Positions 9,359-18,678 of a stretch of DNA of 64,000 nt are shown here, in pieces. The stretch is taken from positions 52,050 to 116,049 of the forward strand of contig JADKBO010000023.1 in the NCBI GenBank assembly GCA_016715105.1, written 5' to 3'. Position numbers and translations under genes: made by a program. Below the pieces are notes generated by a model. It searched no databases, was not told the origin of the DNA, and was given only the letters and a program-made list of their open reading frames with translations. The DNA comes from Saprospiraceae bacterium (GTDB lineage Bacteria; Bacteroidota; Bacteroidia; Chitinophagales; Saprospiraceae). Each line of letters opens with the position of its first letter. The stretch's first letter is position 1.

Positions 9359-11128
9359 ATGATACCAATCAAAAAAATAAGCATTTCTGCTTTACTGCTC
9401 TTTTTCTTTTTAGGTTGCGGAACCCCCAAAACTCAAAATATTGAGGAAGCAAGTAAGAGCTACAAAGATATTCAAGGTATAAAATTATCCATAGTCCAAA
9501 AATTAAATGATGAAGAGGATCGACCTGTTACTGAAAAAATAGCGCTTTTTCACCAACTAAAGAAGGAGTCCCCAAACCTTTATGATTTTAAAAACGAGGA
9601 TGAATTGACCATGTTTGGATATTCTGCATTATGGGCAGGGAATGTAAAAGATGCCATCTCCATATTTAAATTAATTGTATCAGAGTTCCCAGGTTCTGCA
9701 AATGCTTATGATAGTTTGGGAGAAGCCTATTTGGCAGACGGTCAGAAAGATCTATCAATCTCCAATTATCAAAAATCATTGGAATTAAACCCAGATAATT
9801 TCAATGCCGAAGACTATATTGAAAGAATCTTACATCCCGAAATCAAAATAGCAACTCCAAATGAAAAGTTTGTAAAAGTATACGATCAATCAGTATACAT
9901 TGCTGATTTAGAACAAATGGGCAAAAAATTGGCTGAAGTTCACCCCAATGTTTTCAAGTTTATCAGTAAGGAGCAGTTTTGGCAACTAATAAAAGAAAAA
10001 CAATCTGAGATTACTCCCAGAACGACTTTTGGTCAGTTTGCATGGATGTGCAGTGAAATTATTTCTAGCGTTAAATGTTCGCATACTTCTATGGAAAGTT
10101 TTTTCAGAGAAAGTGAAATGATGCCTGTTTCTATGCATTTTCCGATTCAGACAAGATGGGTCAATGATCAGTTATTTGTCATCAACCCATTGAATAACAA
10201 AGACATAATAAACATCAAAGACGAAATCACCCACATCAATGGTGTACCAGTAAAAGAAATGATGTCTGAAGTTTATAAACACATCATCTCACAAGGCCAA
10301 GTACAGACCACCAAAAAACACGCATTTAATACTTGGTTTTCGTGCATCATTCCTTATGCATTAAATTTCCCCCAAGAATTTGAAGTCAGCATAAAAGGTA
10401 AAACAAAACCCATAAAATTGAAAGAAGCTGCAGAGCGAAGACACATTTATGATGATCCCTCAATAAAACCTTGTCCTGATTACTTATGTCTGGAAATCAT
10501 TGAGCAGGACAAAATTGCTTACATGACTATCGGATCCTTCAATTATTATCCTTGGAATAACCTGGAAACTTTTAAAAAATTCATCGACAGTAGTTTTACA
10601 GAAATCAATGAAAATAAAATTCAAAATTTGGTCATTGACGTAAGAATGAATGGCGGAGGTTCGCGTGAGTCCAGCATTTATCTGCTCAAACATTTAGTGA
10701 GCAAACCATTCACCTATTATTCAAGAGTTGAATACCCTGGCAAATCAGGAATGGTAGATGGTGAAACCCCAGAGGCCCCATTCGATCATCGATTTAAAGG
10801 GAAATTATTTTTTATCATTGATGGATTAGGAAATTCGACCACAGGACAATTTATGTCCATTGTCAAGGCTCTGAATTTAGGTACCATCATTGGCGAAGAA
10901 CTTGGATCCAATCAGTTTTGCTCTGCGGGACAAACCACTTGCAGATTATCCAATACCAAATTGGTATTCCATGTTGCAAACAACACACACGTGACATCTG
11001 CAACAGAATTACCTGATGAAAAAGGTATTCTTCCTGATCATTATGTAACCCAAAACATTGATGATTATTTAAACAGAGTGGACGTGGTCAGAAATTTCAC
11101 TTTGCATTTGGTAAAACAATCAAAGTAA
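9359..11128 (+). CDS. TPR-containing S41-family peptidase lipoprotein
   Basis: About 589 residues. It has a lipoprotein signal with lipobox LFFFLGCG, then TPR-like helices (SANAYDSLGEAYLADGQ and following) at ~75-140, and a C-terminal S41 (tail-specific protease-like) domain. That domain shows the typical strand NLVIDVRMNGGGS and the nucleophile segment GLGNSTTGQF, with GTIIGEELGS after it. Many Bacteroidota S41 lipoproteins of this plan are cell-envelope proteases of unknown substrate. The catalytic Ser is probably the one in NSTTG. The ATG at 9359 is preferred over the TTG at 9335, which lies within the promoter box. Confidence 0.8.
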   Translation: MIPIKKISISALLLFFFLGCGTPKTQNIEEASKSYKDIQGIKLSIVQKLNDEEDRPVTEKIALFHQLKKESPNLYDFKNEDELTMFGYSALWAGNVKDAISIFKLIVSEFPGSANAYDSLGEAYLADGQKDLSISNYQKSLELNPDNFNAEDYIERILHPEIKIATPNEKFVKVYDQSVYIADLEQMGKKLAEVHPNVFKFISKEQFWQLIKEKQSEITPRTTFGQFAWMCSEIISSVKCSHTSMESFFRESEMMPVSMHFPIQTRWVNDQLFVINPLNNKDIINIKDEITHINGVPVKEMMSEVYKHIISQGQVQTTKKHAFNTWFSCIIPYALNFPQEFEVSIKGKTKPIKLKEAAERRHIYDDPSIKPCPDYLCLEIIEQDKIAYMTIGSFNYYPWNNLETFKKFIDSSFTEINENKIQNLVIDVRMNGGGSRESSIYLLKHLVSKPFTYYSRVEYPGKSGMVDGETPEAPFDHRFKGKLFFIIDGLGNSTTGQFMSIVKALNLGTIIGEELGSNQFCSAGQTTCRLSNTKLVFHVANNTHVTSATELPDEKGILPDHYVTQNIDDYLNRVDVVRNFTLHLVKQSK

Positions 11129-11152
11129 CTGGAATGCCGATATTTGGTCATT

Positions 11153-11734
11153 TCAACAATGGCAAAATGTGTTTACCTCCTTGATTAAATCAGGATAAAA
11201 TAAGTTGAAGTGGTGGTTGATTTCATCATTAAATTCTACAATGTTGTCAACTGCTTTTGGAAAATTGGACGTATATCTACTCCTCTTTGACATTTTATTG
11301 AATACAAATTCCATACCCTCCAAACTGGTGTACTTCATCAAAAAGTTGTCATTGATCATAGAATTGACCATTTTCTGATGTTTGTCATTGAGTAAATGCA
11401 AATGAGTTTTCAAAACAACATAAACAAACTGACAGAAAGAATTCAAATCTCGATGATCGTAGGTTTTCCAGTTTTTAGCAAGGAAGTAATCAAAAATGAC
11501 ATCAGAAACAACAGGGGCATATTTGTGGTGATCTGCATGTAGCAATTTATTGACCGACTTTACTGACTCGTGGTTATCAGTAAATGAATCTATTAATCTA
11601 TGCAATTCTACGCCTCGGTGAAATTCGGTTGGTAAATTCTGAGTGCCCTTTAGATTTAAAAGATCAGCAAAAAAATTACCTACCATGAGGTAATCATCGC
11701 TACAAGACAATTGCATGTGGGCCAGAAAATTCAA
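11153..11734 (-). CDS. acpH: Acyl carrier protein phosphodiesterase
   Basis: A 193-residue protein with the family opening MNFLAHMQLS, the metal-binding HD-like residues GNFFADLL, FHRGVELHRLIDSFTDNH and DVIFDYFLAKNW. AcpH (DUF479) removes 4'-phosphopantetheine from holo-ACP. It starts 21 bases after the smc stop on the same strand, so the two are probably co-transcribed. It converges on the S41 peptidase gene with a 24-base gap. Confidence 0.88.
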   Translation of the reverse strand: MNFLAHMQLSCSDDYLMVGNFFADLLNLKGTQNLPTEFHRGVELHRLIDSFTDNHESVKSVNKLLHADHHKYAPVVSDVIFDYFLAKNWKTYDHRDLNSFCQFVYVVLKTHLHLLNDKHQKMVNSMINDNFLMKYTSLEGMEFVFNKMSKRSRYTSNFPKAVDNIVEFNDEINHHFNLFYPDLIKEVNTFCHC

Positions 11735-11755
11735 AATAACAACATTGAATATGAT

Positions 11756-14700
11756 TTAGTTGAGCGTTTGGAAGACTGTTTCATTTTCGTAACTTCTGAA
11801 ATCAACCGGTGTCACTCCACTTACTCCCTGTTCTTGCATGTAAACGCCATACAAAACATCAACAGCAGCCATCGTTGCTTTGTTGTGGGTGACAATGACA
11901 AACTGAGATTGACCAGAAAACTTCTTTATGATGCGATTGAATTTCTCGATATTGGCATCATCTAGCGGTGCGTCTACTTCATCAAAAATACAGAAAGGCG
12001 CTGGTTTCAAAAGATATAGTGCAAATAAAAGTGCCGTTGCGGTCAATGTTTTCTCCCCTCCAGAAAGTTGAGAAAGAGACTTTGGTTTTTTACCCTTTGG
12101 TTTTGCAATGATTTCGATGTGCGACTCCAAAGGATCTTCGGGTTCAAGTAAAATCAGGTCACACGTATCATCTTCGGTAAAGAGGCTTCTGAATACATGA
12201 ATGAAGTTTTCCCTGATTTTCTCAAAGGATTCCATAAATTGTTTGGTAGCCGTTTCTTCAATTTCTTTGATGGTCTGGAGCAAGGATTCTTTTGCAGCAA
12301 AAATATCTGCCCTTTGCTGGATGATCAAATCATATCTCACCTTTATTTCCTCATAGGCCTCGAGCGCCAATGGATTTATTTCACCGTAATTTTGAATTTT
12401 ACTTTTCAAAGCATCTGCCCTTTCCAAAACTTCTTCCAATGGAATGGTTTCATCCGGTGTTCTGTTGATGATGTCATTTACTGGCACACCAAACTCAATA
12501 TTGAGACGATCACCCACAGCAGATATTTCGTATTTGACTTCCGTAAATTTGTCTTTCAACACGTTGATATCCACTTGAAGTGTATTGGAGTTTCTGGTGT
12601 ATAACTTCACCTTTTCTTCGATGTCACTGACAACTTCTCGCGACTTGAAATAGGCTTGCTCTGCTTCAGATAAATTCCCCTGATATCCAGATTTTTCTTT
12701 GTACAATTTGGCGAGATCATTTTCGATGACTACCAATTTGCCATTTCCGTCCAGGTATTCTTCCTTTTCTTTGGCTAAACGATTGGTCTCTACCTTATTG
12801 CGTTGGTTGATGTCCTTTAATCGGGTACGTTTATAGTCCAAATCCTTTTGAATGTTCTGCACCAAATTTTGCTGACGAATAAACTGGATGTTTATTTCAT
12901 TGTACTTTTCAGTGACACTTCCCAATTTTTCGCTGGTTGAATCCAGACTGCTAGTTGCGTCTGATTTTCCTTCCAAAGTTTCTAGTTCAGTCTTTTTGAG
13001 GGTGATGGCCTCTTGTTTTTGTTTGGCATCTTCCTGAAAAGCTTTAATCTTCACCGCATTGTTGGCAATTTGTTGAAGTCTTTCTTTAGAAATTTTGTCA
13101 ATGTTTTCAAATTGAACAGTCACCTTTACTTGCTCTTGTTGCAATGATTGATGCTCTCTATTCAGACGTTGTAATTCCTGACCTAAATCCTCACTTTTCA
13201 AACCTCGCCATTCTGCTTTGGTTTTTTCTATCTGATCAACCAAAGTGCCACGATCCAATTGTAACTTCTTCAGTAAATCCTCTAGCTTTTCTAAATTCTT
13301 TTTACGGCCTATTTTTTTACCTTCAAATAAGCCTACAGACCCCCCGGAAACAATGGCTCCAGATTGCATGAAACTACCATTACTCGATAATAACACCGCA
13401 TTTTCGTAACTCTCGTCGTATTGAAAATCATCAATTGATCGGTCAATGATGAAAGCATTGCTCAAAAGAGAATCTATCAATTTCCTGAATCGCTCATCAA
13501 CCTTTACTACAGAAGTTGCCTTTTTGGCTCCGGGTAAATCATTGAGTTGAGGTCCTGGCTTCACTTTATCCAATAAGAAAAAATTGGCTTTACCTTTTTG
13601 AGATCCACTCAATATTTTGATGGCTACCGCAGCATCTTGCAAGTCATTGACAATAAAATGGTTGAGATAATTTTCTAAATATTGCTCAATCACCGTTTTA
13701 TAAGCCTCCTCGACATCCAAAATGTCAGATAAAATAGGCACATCTTTTCGCCACTTAGCTGCCAAAAATTTGATAGACTCTGGAAATCCTTCATAACTCT
13801 CAATCATGCTTTTCAGCAAATCATGCTCATTCTGTTTGGAGTCTATTTGCCTATTGGTAGCGTTGATTTTATCTTGAATGGCATCACGTTCAACTTCAAG
13901 TTGACTGATTCTGGATTTTTTTTCTTCTTCTCTGGTATTGAGTTGATCCAAACGCTCTTGAGCGCTGGCAACTTTGGCCTTGATCTCTTTGAGTTTATTT
14001 TCAGCCTCGATTTGATCAGATGCAGAAGTTTTTTGCAATCCTTCCAAACGATCACTTTCTGCTTGTAGATTGTTGATGTTATTGGAGGCAATGGCAGAAG
14101 CTTTTTCCAGATCAAAAATTTGATTTTTGAGCGTGGTTATCGCCATGGTTCGTTGATCATGGTCTCTTTTTATGGATTGATAATCAGCTCTTACCTGATT
14201 CAATACTGCTTGTGCTTCAGACAATTGCGTCTGTAATTCAGCAGCTTTTGCCACTTCCAAAGCATCTTTCTCCTCAATGACCACGATGTCTTGATCCAGT
14301 TGAATTTTTTGTACGCCTAGATCTGCAATCAGTTTCTCAAGGTTTTTGATGTTTTGCACCTTGAAAGATCGAGACTGTTCTGTCAAGCTTTTTTCACTTT
14401 CTAAAGAACGGATGTTACCAACAATTTGCCCTAGTTCCTTCTGTTTGGCATTGAGGGTAATTTCTTTGTCTAAAATCTGTTTTTTCTCGTATTGTAATTT
14501 GGCCTCATGTTCTTGGATGCTTACTTGTACTTTGGCATAAGCGTCCTGTTTTTCAGCGATCTGTTGATTGATCTCTTTGTAGCGCTCTTTCAAGGATTGA
14601 ATGGATCGAATGGCATTATTGATGGCCAGTTCTTTGTATTCTTCCTTGAGTTCAAAGTATTTCTTGGTGCGTTTTGCTTGTTTTTCTAGGGTTTTCATGT

Positions 14701-15301
14701 TGCCCTCGATTTCAAAAACAAGATCCTCCACCCTATCCAAATCGATGGTAGTGCTTTGTAACTTTTGAAGGGTTTCTTTTTTTCGGCTTTTATATTTGGA
14801 AATACCTGCAGCTTGCTCAAACATACGACGACGAGCATCTTCCTTGTCTTCGAGAATGTCGTCGACCATGCCCAATGCGATGATTGCATAGCTATTTGAA
14901 CCAATGCCCGTATCTACGAGCAGTGATTTGATATCCTTCAACCTACAGACAATGTTATTGAGTCGGTATTCACTCTCGCCACTTCTGTATAAAGTTCTTG
15001 AAAGAGAAACGTGTTGGTATTCTGTAGCTAGAATGCCTCGATCATTTTCAAATAAAAGTTCGACTGTTGCTGCATTGGCCTCTTTGCGCTTTTTGGTACC
15101 GTTGAAGATGACATCAGACATTTGCTCCAAACGAAGCTCCTTGTTCTTCTGTTCGCCAAGTACCCAACGAATGGCGTCGACTACATTGGATTTCCCAGAA
15201 CCATTGGGACCTACCACGCCGATGACATCCTCATTGAAGTGTATGACGGTTTCGTTGGCGAAGCTTTTAAATCCCTTTATGGTAAGGCTCTTTAATCTCA
15301 T
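11756..15301 (-). CDS. smc: Chromosome segregation protein SMC
   Basis: A 1181-residue SMC of standard architecture: N-terminal ATPase half with Walker A GPNGSGKSN (~32-40), long coiled coils, a hinge near 510-670 (SGAIVSGGSVGL), second coiled coil, and the C-terminal half with the signature LSGGEKTLTATALLFALY and Walker B CIFDEVDAPLDD. It organises and separates chromosomes with ScpA/ScpB, which are not in the window. The start is the ATG at 15301 (MRLKSLTIKGFKSF); an in-frame TTG at 15310 lies inside the promoter box. The -7 box is so close that the mRNA is predicted to be almost leaderless. Confidence 0.97.
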   Translation of the reverse strand: MRLKSLTIKGFKSFANETVIHFNEDVIGVVGPNGSGKSNVVDAIRWVLGEQKNKELRLEQMSDVIFNGTKKRKEANAATVELLFENDRGILATEYQHVSLSRTLYRSGESEYRLNNIVCRLKDIKSLLVDTGIGSNSYAIIALGMVDDILEDKEDARRRMFEQAAGISKYKSRKKETLQKLQSTTIDLDRVEDLVFEIEGNMKTLEKQAKRTKKYFELKEEYKELAINNAIRSIQSLKERYKEINQQIAEKQDAYAKVQVSIQEHEAKLQYEKKQILDKEITLNAKQKELGQIVGNIRSLESEKSLTEQSRSFKVQNIKNLEKLIADLGVQKIQLDQDIVVIEEKDALEVAKAAELQTQLSEAQAVLNQVRADYQSIKRDHDQRTMAITTLKNQIFDLEKASAIASNNINNLQAESDRLEGLQKTSASDQIEAENKLKEIKAKVASAQERLDQLNTREEEKKSRISQLEVERDAIQDKINATNRQIDSKQNEHDLLKSMIESYEGFPESIKFLAAKWRKDVPILSDILDVEEAYKTVIEQYLENYLNHFIVNDLQDAAVAIKILSGSQKGKANFFLLDKVKPGPQLNDLPGAKKATSVVKVDERFRKLIDSLLSNAFIIDRSIDDFQYDESYENAVLLSSNGSFMQSGAIVSGGSVGLFEGKKIGRKKNLEKLEDLLKKLQLDRGTLVDQIEKTKAEWRGLKSEDLGQELQRLNREHQSLQQEQVKVTVQFENIDKISKERLQQIANNAVKIKAFQEDAKQKQEAITLKKTELETLEGKSDATSSLDSTSEKLGSVTEKYNEINIQFIRQQNLVQNIQKDLDYKRTRLKDINQRNKVETNRLAKEKEEYLDGNGKLVVIENDLAKLYKEKSGYQGNLSEAEQAYFKSREVVSDIEEKVKLYTRNSNTLQVDINVLKDKFTEVKYEISAVGDRLNIEFGVPVNDIINRTPDETIPLEEVLERADALKSKIQNYGEINPLALEAYEEIKVRYDLIIQQRADIFAAKESLLQTIKEIEETATKQFMESFEKIRENFIHVFRSLFTEDDTCDLILLEPEDPLESHIEIIAKPKGKKPKSLSQLSGGEKTLTATALLFALYLLKPAPFCIFDEVDAPLDDANIEKFNRIIKKFSGQSQFVIVTHNKATMAAVDVLYGVYMQEQGVSGVTPVDFRSYENETVFQTLN

Positions 15302-15307
15302 AGGGTG

Positions 15308-15337
15308 CAAAATTAAGAGAATCCATTAGATTTCAAA
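15308..15337 (-). promoter_or_regulatory. smc promoter: TTTG, 18 bases, TAATTTTG
   Basis: On the minus strand TTTG (complement of 15334-15337) and TAATTTTG (complement of 15308-15315) have consensus spacing for the Bacteroidota primary sigma factor. The predicted start is within about two bases of the smc ATG at 15301. Confidence 0.55.
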
Positions 15338-15457
15338 GTTTGGTTATTTATAGTTTGTAAAGTGGAAAGTTTTTAAAGTAGAAAGTGAAAGAACAGAATG
15401 CCATTCGCTTGTTCTTTTTTTACGTTTAGAAAAATATTCTTCAAAAAATTAAAACCA

Positions 15458-16120
15458 CTATGCTTTTTCTGCCCCAACCAACCAATACACCATTTCCAAA
15501 GCTAATATTGGTTTACCTGCATATTCAGGATACTCGTTTCCCAAATCTTCAGATAAAAATTTTGTTATAGTGCGCATCAAAGTAAAATAGTTGTCAATAG
15601 GAATCACATCCGGAACCTTTCTCGCCCCAAGAAGTGCCATTGCTTTAGAAAAAGCGTCTGGATTGTAAAGGCAATATCGGTCAGGAAATTTGAGCATCAA
15701 ATAAAGGGAGGCGACAAAAGCATCATGATAGTGGTGTCTGTATTTTTTGGTTGAATTGGCTTCCTGGAGCATGTTCAGCAATTCATCACAATGAAAAGTG
15801 AATCTGCCTACCCTGCCTGTGATGTCTTTTTCCTCATTAAATAAGTCGTCAAAAACTTCTCTTACAATGTATGGGCTCATCTCCATAAATTGCAACATCA
15901 TTTCTTTGGGAAAATGGTCGACAGTTTTCCAGAGCCTGTTGCTGATTTTACTTTGCAAACTTTGATCATACATCACCGCAAAATCAATTCTTTCTTTATC
16001 CCAATTTTTCTGGAATTGACTGATTACATCTAGGTACAATGGCTCCAAACTAAATCTTTTCAGTTGTAGGTCTTTTATAAATTCCAACTTCTTTTGATCA
16101 AATACAGCTTTGCTAAACAT
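15458..16120 (-). CDS. Orphan protein resembling the N-terminal region of McrB-like ATPases
   Basis: A 220-residue protein rich in aromatic residues and charged helices. The segment YHDAFVASLYLMLKFPDRYCLYNPDAF resembles, from memory, the N-terminal regions of McrB-like AAA restriction proteins, where FPDKYY and similar phrases occur. No Walker motif or AAA domain follows; the frame stops normally and the next gene is smc. It may be a stand-alone version of that domain, a remnant, or an unrelated protein. It is divergent from moaA. Function unknown. Confidence 0.5.
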   Translation of the reverse strand: MFSKAVFDQKKLEFIKDLQLKRFSLEPLYLDVISQFQKNWDKERIDFAVMYDQSLQSKISNRLWKTVDHFPKEMMLQFMEMSPYIVREVFDDLFNEEKDITGRVGRFTFHCDELLNMLQEANSTKKYRHHYHDAFVASLYLMLKFPDRYCLYNPDAFSKAMALLGARKVPDVIPIDNYFTLMRTITKFLSEDLGNEYPEYAGKPILALEMVYWLVGAEKA

Positions 16121-16229
16121 AGATTGTCTTGTTACTTAGGTTGGCGAAGGTAAACTTCTCATCCAAAATTTGTTTATAGATTGAATTGCATTTTAAAGCT
16201 TTCTTCACTTTCAGTTGAAAATTAAAACT

Positions 16230-16237
16230 TAACTTTG
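16230..16237 (+). promoter_or_regulatory. Candidate -7 box TAACTTTG directly before moaA
   Basis: The box ends four bases before the moaA ATG, so if used the transcript would be leaderless. The -33 spacing is poor (a TTG lies only 12 bases upstream), so the call is tentative. Confidence 0.35.
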
Positions 16238-16241
16238 GTTT

Positions 16242-17222
16242 ATGTTAATAGACAGTTTTGGGAGAACAATAGACTATTTACGACTTGCCGTCACAGACAA
16301 GTGTAATCTAAGGTGTCGTTACTGCATGCCTGAAGAAGGGATTGATTTTTCTAAAAACGAAGATTTATTGAGTTTGAGCGAAATTGCTCGGCTTGCAGAG
16401 GTCTTTGGAGTGTTGGGCATAAATAAAGTCAGACTCACTGGTGGTGAACCATTTATGCGAAAAGACATTCTGCAGGTTTTGGAAGTTTTATCACTTCATT
16501 TTAAAAATATAAACCTGACGACCAATGCAACGCTGATTCAACCGTACATGCATCAGTTAAAACAGTATAATATCAGTAGTTTTAATATTTCGATCGACTC
16601 TCTCCATAGGGAAAAGTTTTTTGCGATTACCAAACGAGATCAGTTTGAAACGGTATACAATACCATTTGGGAACTTTATAATATGGGTTTTAGAGTAAAA
16701 CTCAATGTTGTTGTCATGAAAGGCATCAATGAAACTGAAATCGCTGAGTTTTGTTTATTGGCAAAAAATCACAAAGTGGATGTAAGATTCATTGAAGCTA
16801 TGCCATTCAACGCACATGATGGAAACGAATCACAGTTTTTGTCCCTGACTGAAATCGAAGAGCACATCATCAATACATTTCCAAGTTTACAAAAGGTAGA
16901 TAGTCCTAGAAAATCATCTTCAATCAAATATAGTATTGACGGTTTTGTAGGCAATATAGGAATCATCCCCGCTTATAGTCGCAGCCTTTGCGGCATGTGC
17001 AATAGGATCAGGCTGACTCCAGAAGGACAACTTTTGACATGCCTTTATGCAGATCAAGGCATCAATTTACGGGATCTCATCAGAGATGGATTTACAAATG
17101 AACAATTGATTGCAGCCATCAAAGGTGAGGTAATGCAAAAAGCAAAAGATGGTTTTGTAGCAGAATCCAACAGAGTTTCTGATTCCAGTGTTTTTCAAAG
17201 TATGACAACCATCGGCGGATGA
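16242..17222 (+). CDS. moaA: GTP 3',8-cyclase MoaA
   Basis: A 326-residue radical SAM enzyme for the first step of molybdenum cofactor synthesis, GTP to 3',8-cyclo-GTP. The N-terminal cluster motif CNLRCRYC follows DYLRLAVTDK, the GGEP motif is LTGGEPFMRK, and the C-terminal cluster cysteines appear in CGMCNRIRLTPEG...LLTC. The final residues are Gly-Gly, as required for activity in the family. Its stop overlaps the moeA start (ATGA), so the operon is translationally coupled. Confidence 0.96.
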   Translation: MLIDSFGRTIDYLRLAVTDKCNLRCRYCMPEEGIDFSKNEDLLSLSEIARLAEVFGVLGINKVRLTGGEPFMRKDILQVLEVLSLHFKNINLTTNATLIQPYMHQLKQYNISSFNISIDSLHREKFFAITKRDQFETVYNTIWELYNMGFRVKLNVVVMKGINETEIAEFCLLAKNHKVDVRFIEAMPFNAHDGNESQFLSLTEIEEHIINTFPSLQKVDSPRKSSSIKYSIDGFVGNIGIIPAYSRSLCGMCNRIRLTPEGQLLTCLYADQGINLRDLIRDGFTNEQLIAAIKGEVMQKAKDGFVAESNRVSDSSVFQSMTTIGG

Positions 17223-18400
17223 TCTCAGTAGAGGAAGCCATGGTCTTGGTATCTCAAGCGAAGAGAGCATATCCAACCATTCATGTTCATTTGGACCAAA
17301 GTTTAGGCGGAATTTTAGCTCAAGACGTTTTTACAGATCGAGACTATCCCCCATTCGATCGCGTCACTATGGACGGCATAGCCATTTGCTACCAAGAAAA
17401 TAGGGAAAAAGATCATGTATTTGAATTAGAAGGCATCCAACAAGCTGGGCAGCCTGCCCTTCAATTATTAAACAAAGATGGATGTCTCGAAGCAATGACC
17501 GGCGCTCCTTTGCCAATTGGCTGCGACACGATCATCAGGTTTGAAGATTTAGAAAAAGTGGAGAATGGTTATTTAGTCAACGTTGACATTTCAAAAGGCA
17601 GTAATATTCATCCTCGCGGAGCGGATGCAAAAGCACAAACAAAAGCCATTGAAAAAGGGACTCCTATTTCGCCACTAACTATTGGAGTTTTGGCTAGTCT
17701 AGGTATATCTGAGATTGAAATATTGGGGCATCCCAAAATAGCTATCTTATCTACAGGTGACGAACTTGTTGGCTTGGAAGATGTTCCACAACCACATCAA
17801 ATAAGGTCATCTAATTCATTGGTTTTAAAAACTTTACTTCATCAACTGGGCTTACAGGCAGATGTTTTTCATGTCTCTGATGAGGTGCATGTTTTGCATA
17901 AAATGCTACAAGAAACCTTGAAAGACTTTGACGTAATCTTGATCACAGGAGGAGTAAGTGCTGGCAAATTTGATTTTGTACCAGAAGCTTTGACTACAAT
18001 TGGTGTAGAAAAAATATTTCATAAGATCAATCAGCGTCCTGGTAAGCCGTTTTGGTTTGGTACTTCCAAAAAACAAGCAGTTTTTGCTTACCCAGGAAAC
18101 CCAATGTCATGTTTTATTTGTCATAAGATTTACTTCGAACATTGGTGGAGGGCTTGCAATGGAAAGATTACTTCATCTGTAACAGCCATTTTGGAAGAAG
18201 ACGTCACTTTCAAACCCAAAATGACGTTTTTTGTGTTGGGTATTGCCAAGGTGAAATCTGGCAGTTTGTATTTCAAACCAATCCAGACAAATGGATCAGG
18301 TGATTTTATCAGCCCTCTTCAGGCAAATGCCATCATGCATCTGCCACCAGATCGAGAACTTTTTTCAAAAGATGAGCATTATGAAATTACATGGATTTGA
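17219..18400 (+). CDS. moeA: Molybdopterin molybdenumtransferase MoeA
   Basis: A 393-residue MoeA. The family phrases are present: [14 protein letters not shown] near the N-terminus, [17 protein letters not shown], then STGDELV and the MoCF-binding core [18 protein letters not shown], and the later [11 protein letters not shown]. It inserts molybdate into adenylylated molybdopterin. It overlaps moaA by four bases and is followed at once by the shortened moaC gene. Length is typical. Confidence 0.95.
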   Translation: MISVEEAMVLVSQAKRAYPTIHVHLDQSLGGILAQDVFTDRDYPPFDRVTMDGIAICYQENREKDHVFELEGIQQAGQPALQLLNKDGCLEAMTGAPLPIGCDTIIRFEDLEKVENGYLVNVDISKGSNIHPRGADAKAQTKAIEKGTPISPLTIGVLASLGISEIEILGHPKIAILSTGDELVGLEDVPQPHQIRSSNSLVLKTLLHQLGLQADVFHVSDEVHVLHKMLQETLKDFDVILITGGVSAGKFDFVPEALTTIGVEKIFHKINQRPGKPFWFGTSKKQAVFAYPGNPMSCFICHKIYFEHWWRACNGKITSSVTAILEEDVTFKPKMTFFVLGIAKVKSGSLYFKPIQTNGSGDFISPLQANAIMHLPPDRELFSKDEHYEITWI

Positions 18401-18411
18401 AAATTAGCGGC

Positions 18412-18678
18412 ATGAGTGATCTAACACATATTGATAAGCAAGGTAAACCGACTATGGTTGATGTAGGGGATAAATCAGTAACCAAAAGAACTGCCACCGC
18501 TTCGTGTATGGTTAGTTTTCCGCCAGAAGTATTTAGCAACTTACAGCAAATGGGTTTTGTTTCTAAAAAAGGTCCAATCATTGACACTGCTATCATCGCT
18601 GGTACAATGGCCGTAAAATCCACCCATATGGCCATTCCATTTTGCCATCCTTTGATGATCAACAATGGATCAAAGTAA
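18412..18678 (+). pseudogene. moaC: Cyclic pyranopterin monophosphate synthase MoaC, truncated at residue 88
   Basis: Starts [19 protein letters not shown], a standard MoaC N-terminus, and proceeds normally to PFCHPLM (~75-82). Then it ends after INNGSK, where MoaC of usual length (about 160 residues) would continue with the segment holding the GKTGVEMEAL motif and catalytic Lys residues. No frame downstream contains this missing half, so this is not a simple frameshift: about 70 codons are absent. The stop overlaps the mobA start by 14 bases. As drawn the product should lack cPMP synthase activity. A full-length moaC elsewhere, or a misassembly, would be needed for a working pathway. Confidence 0.8.
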
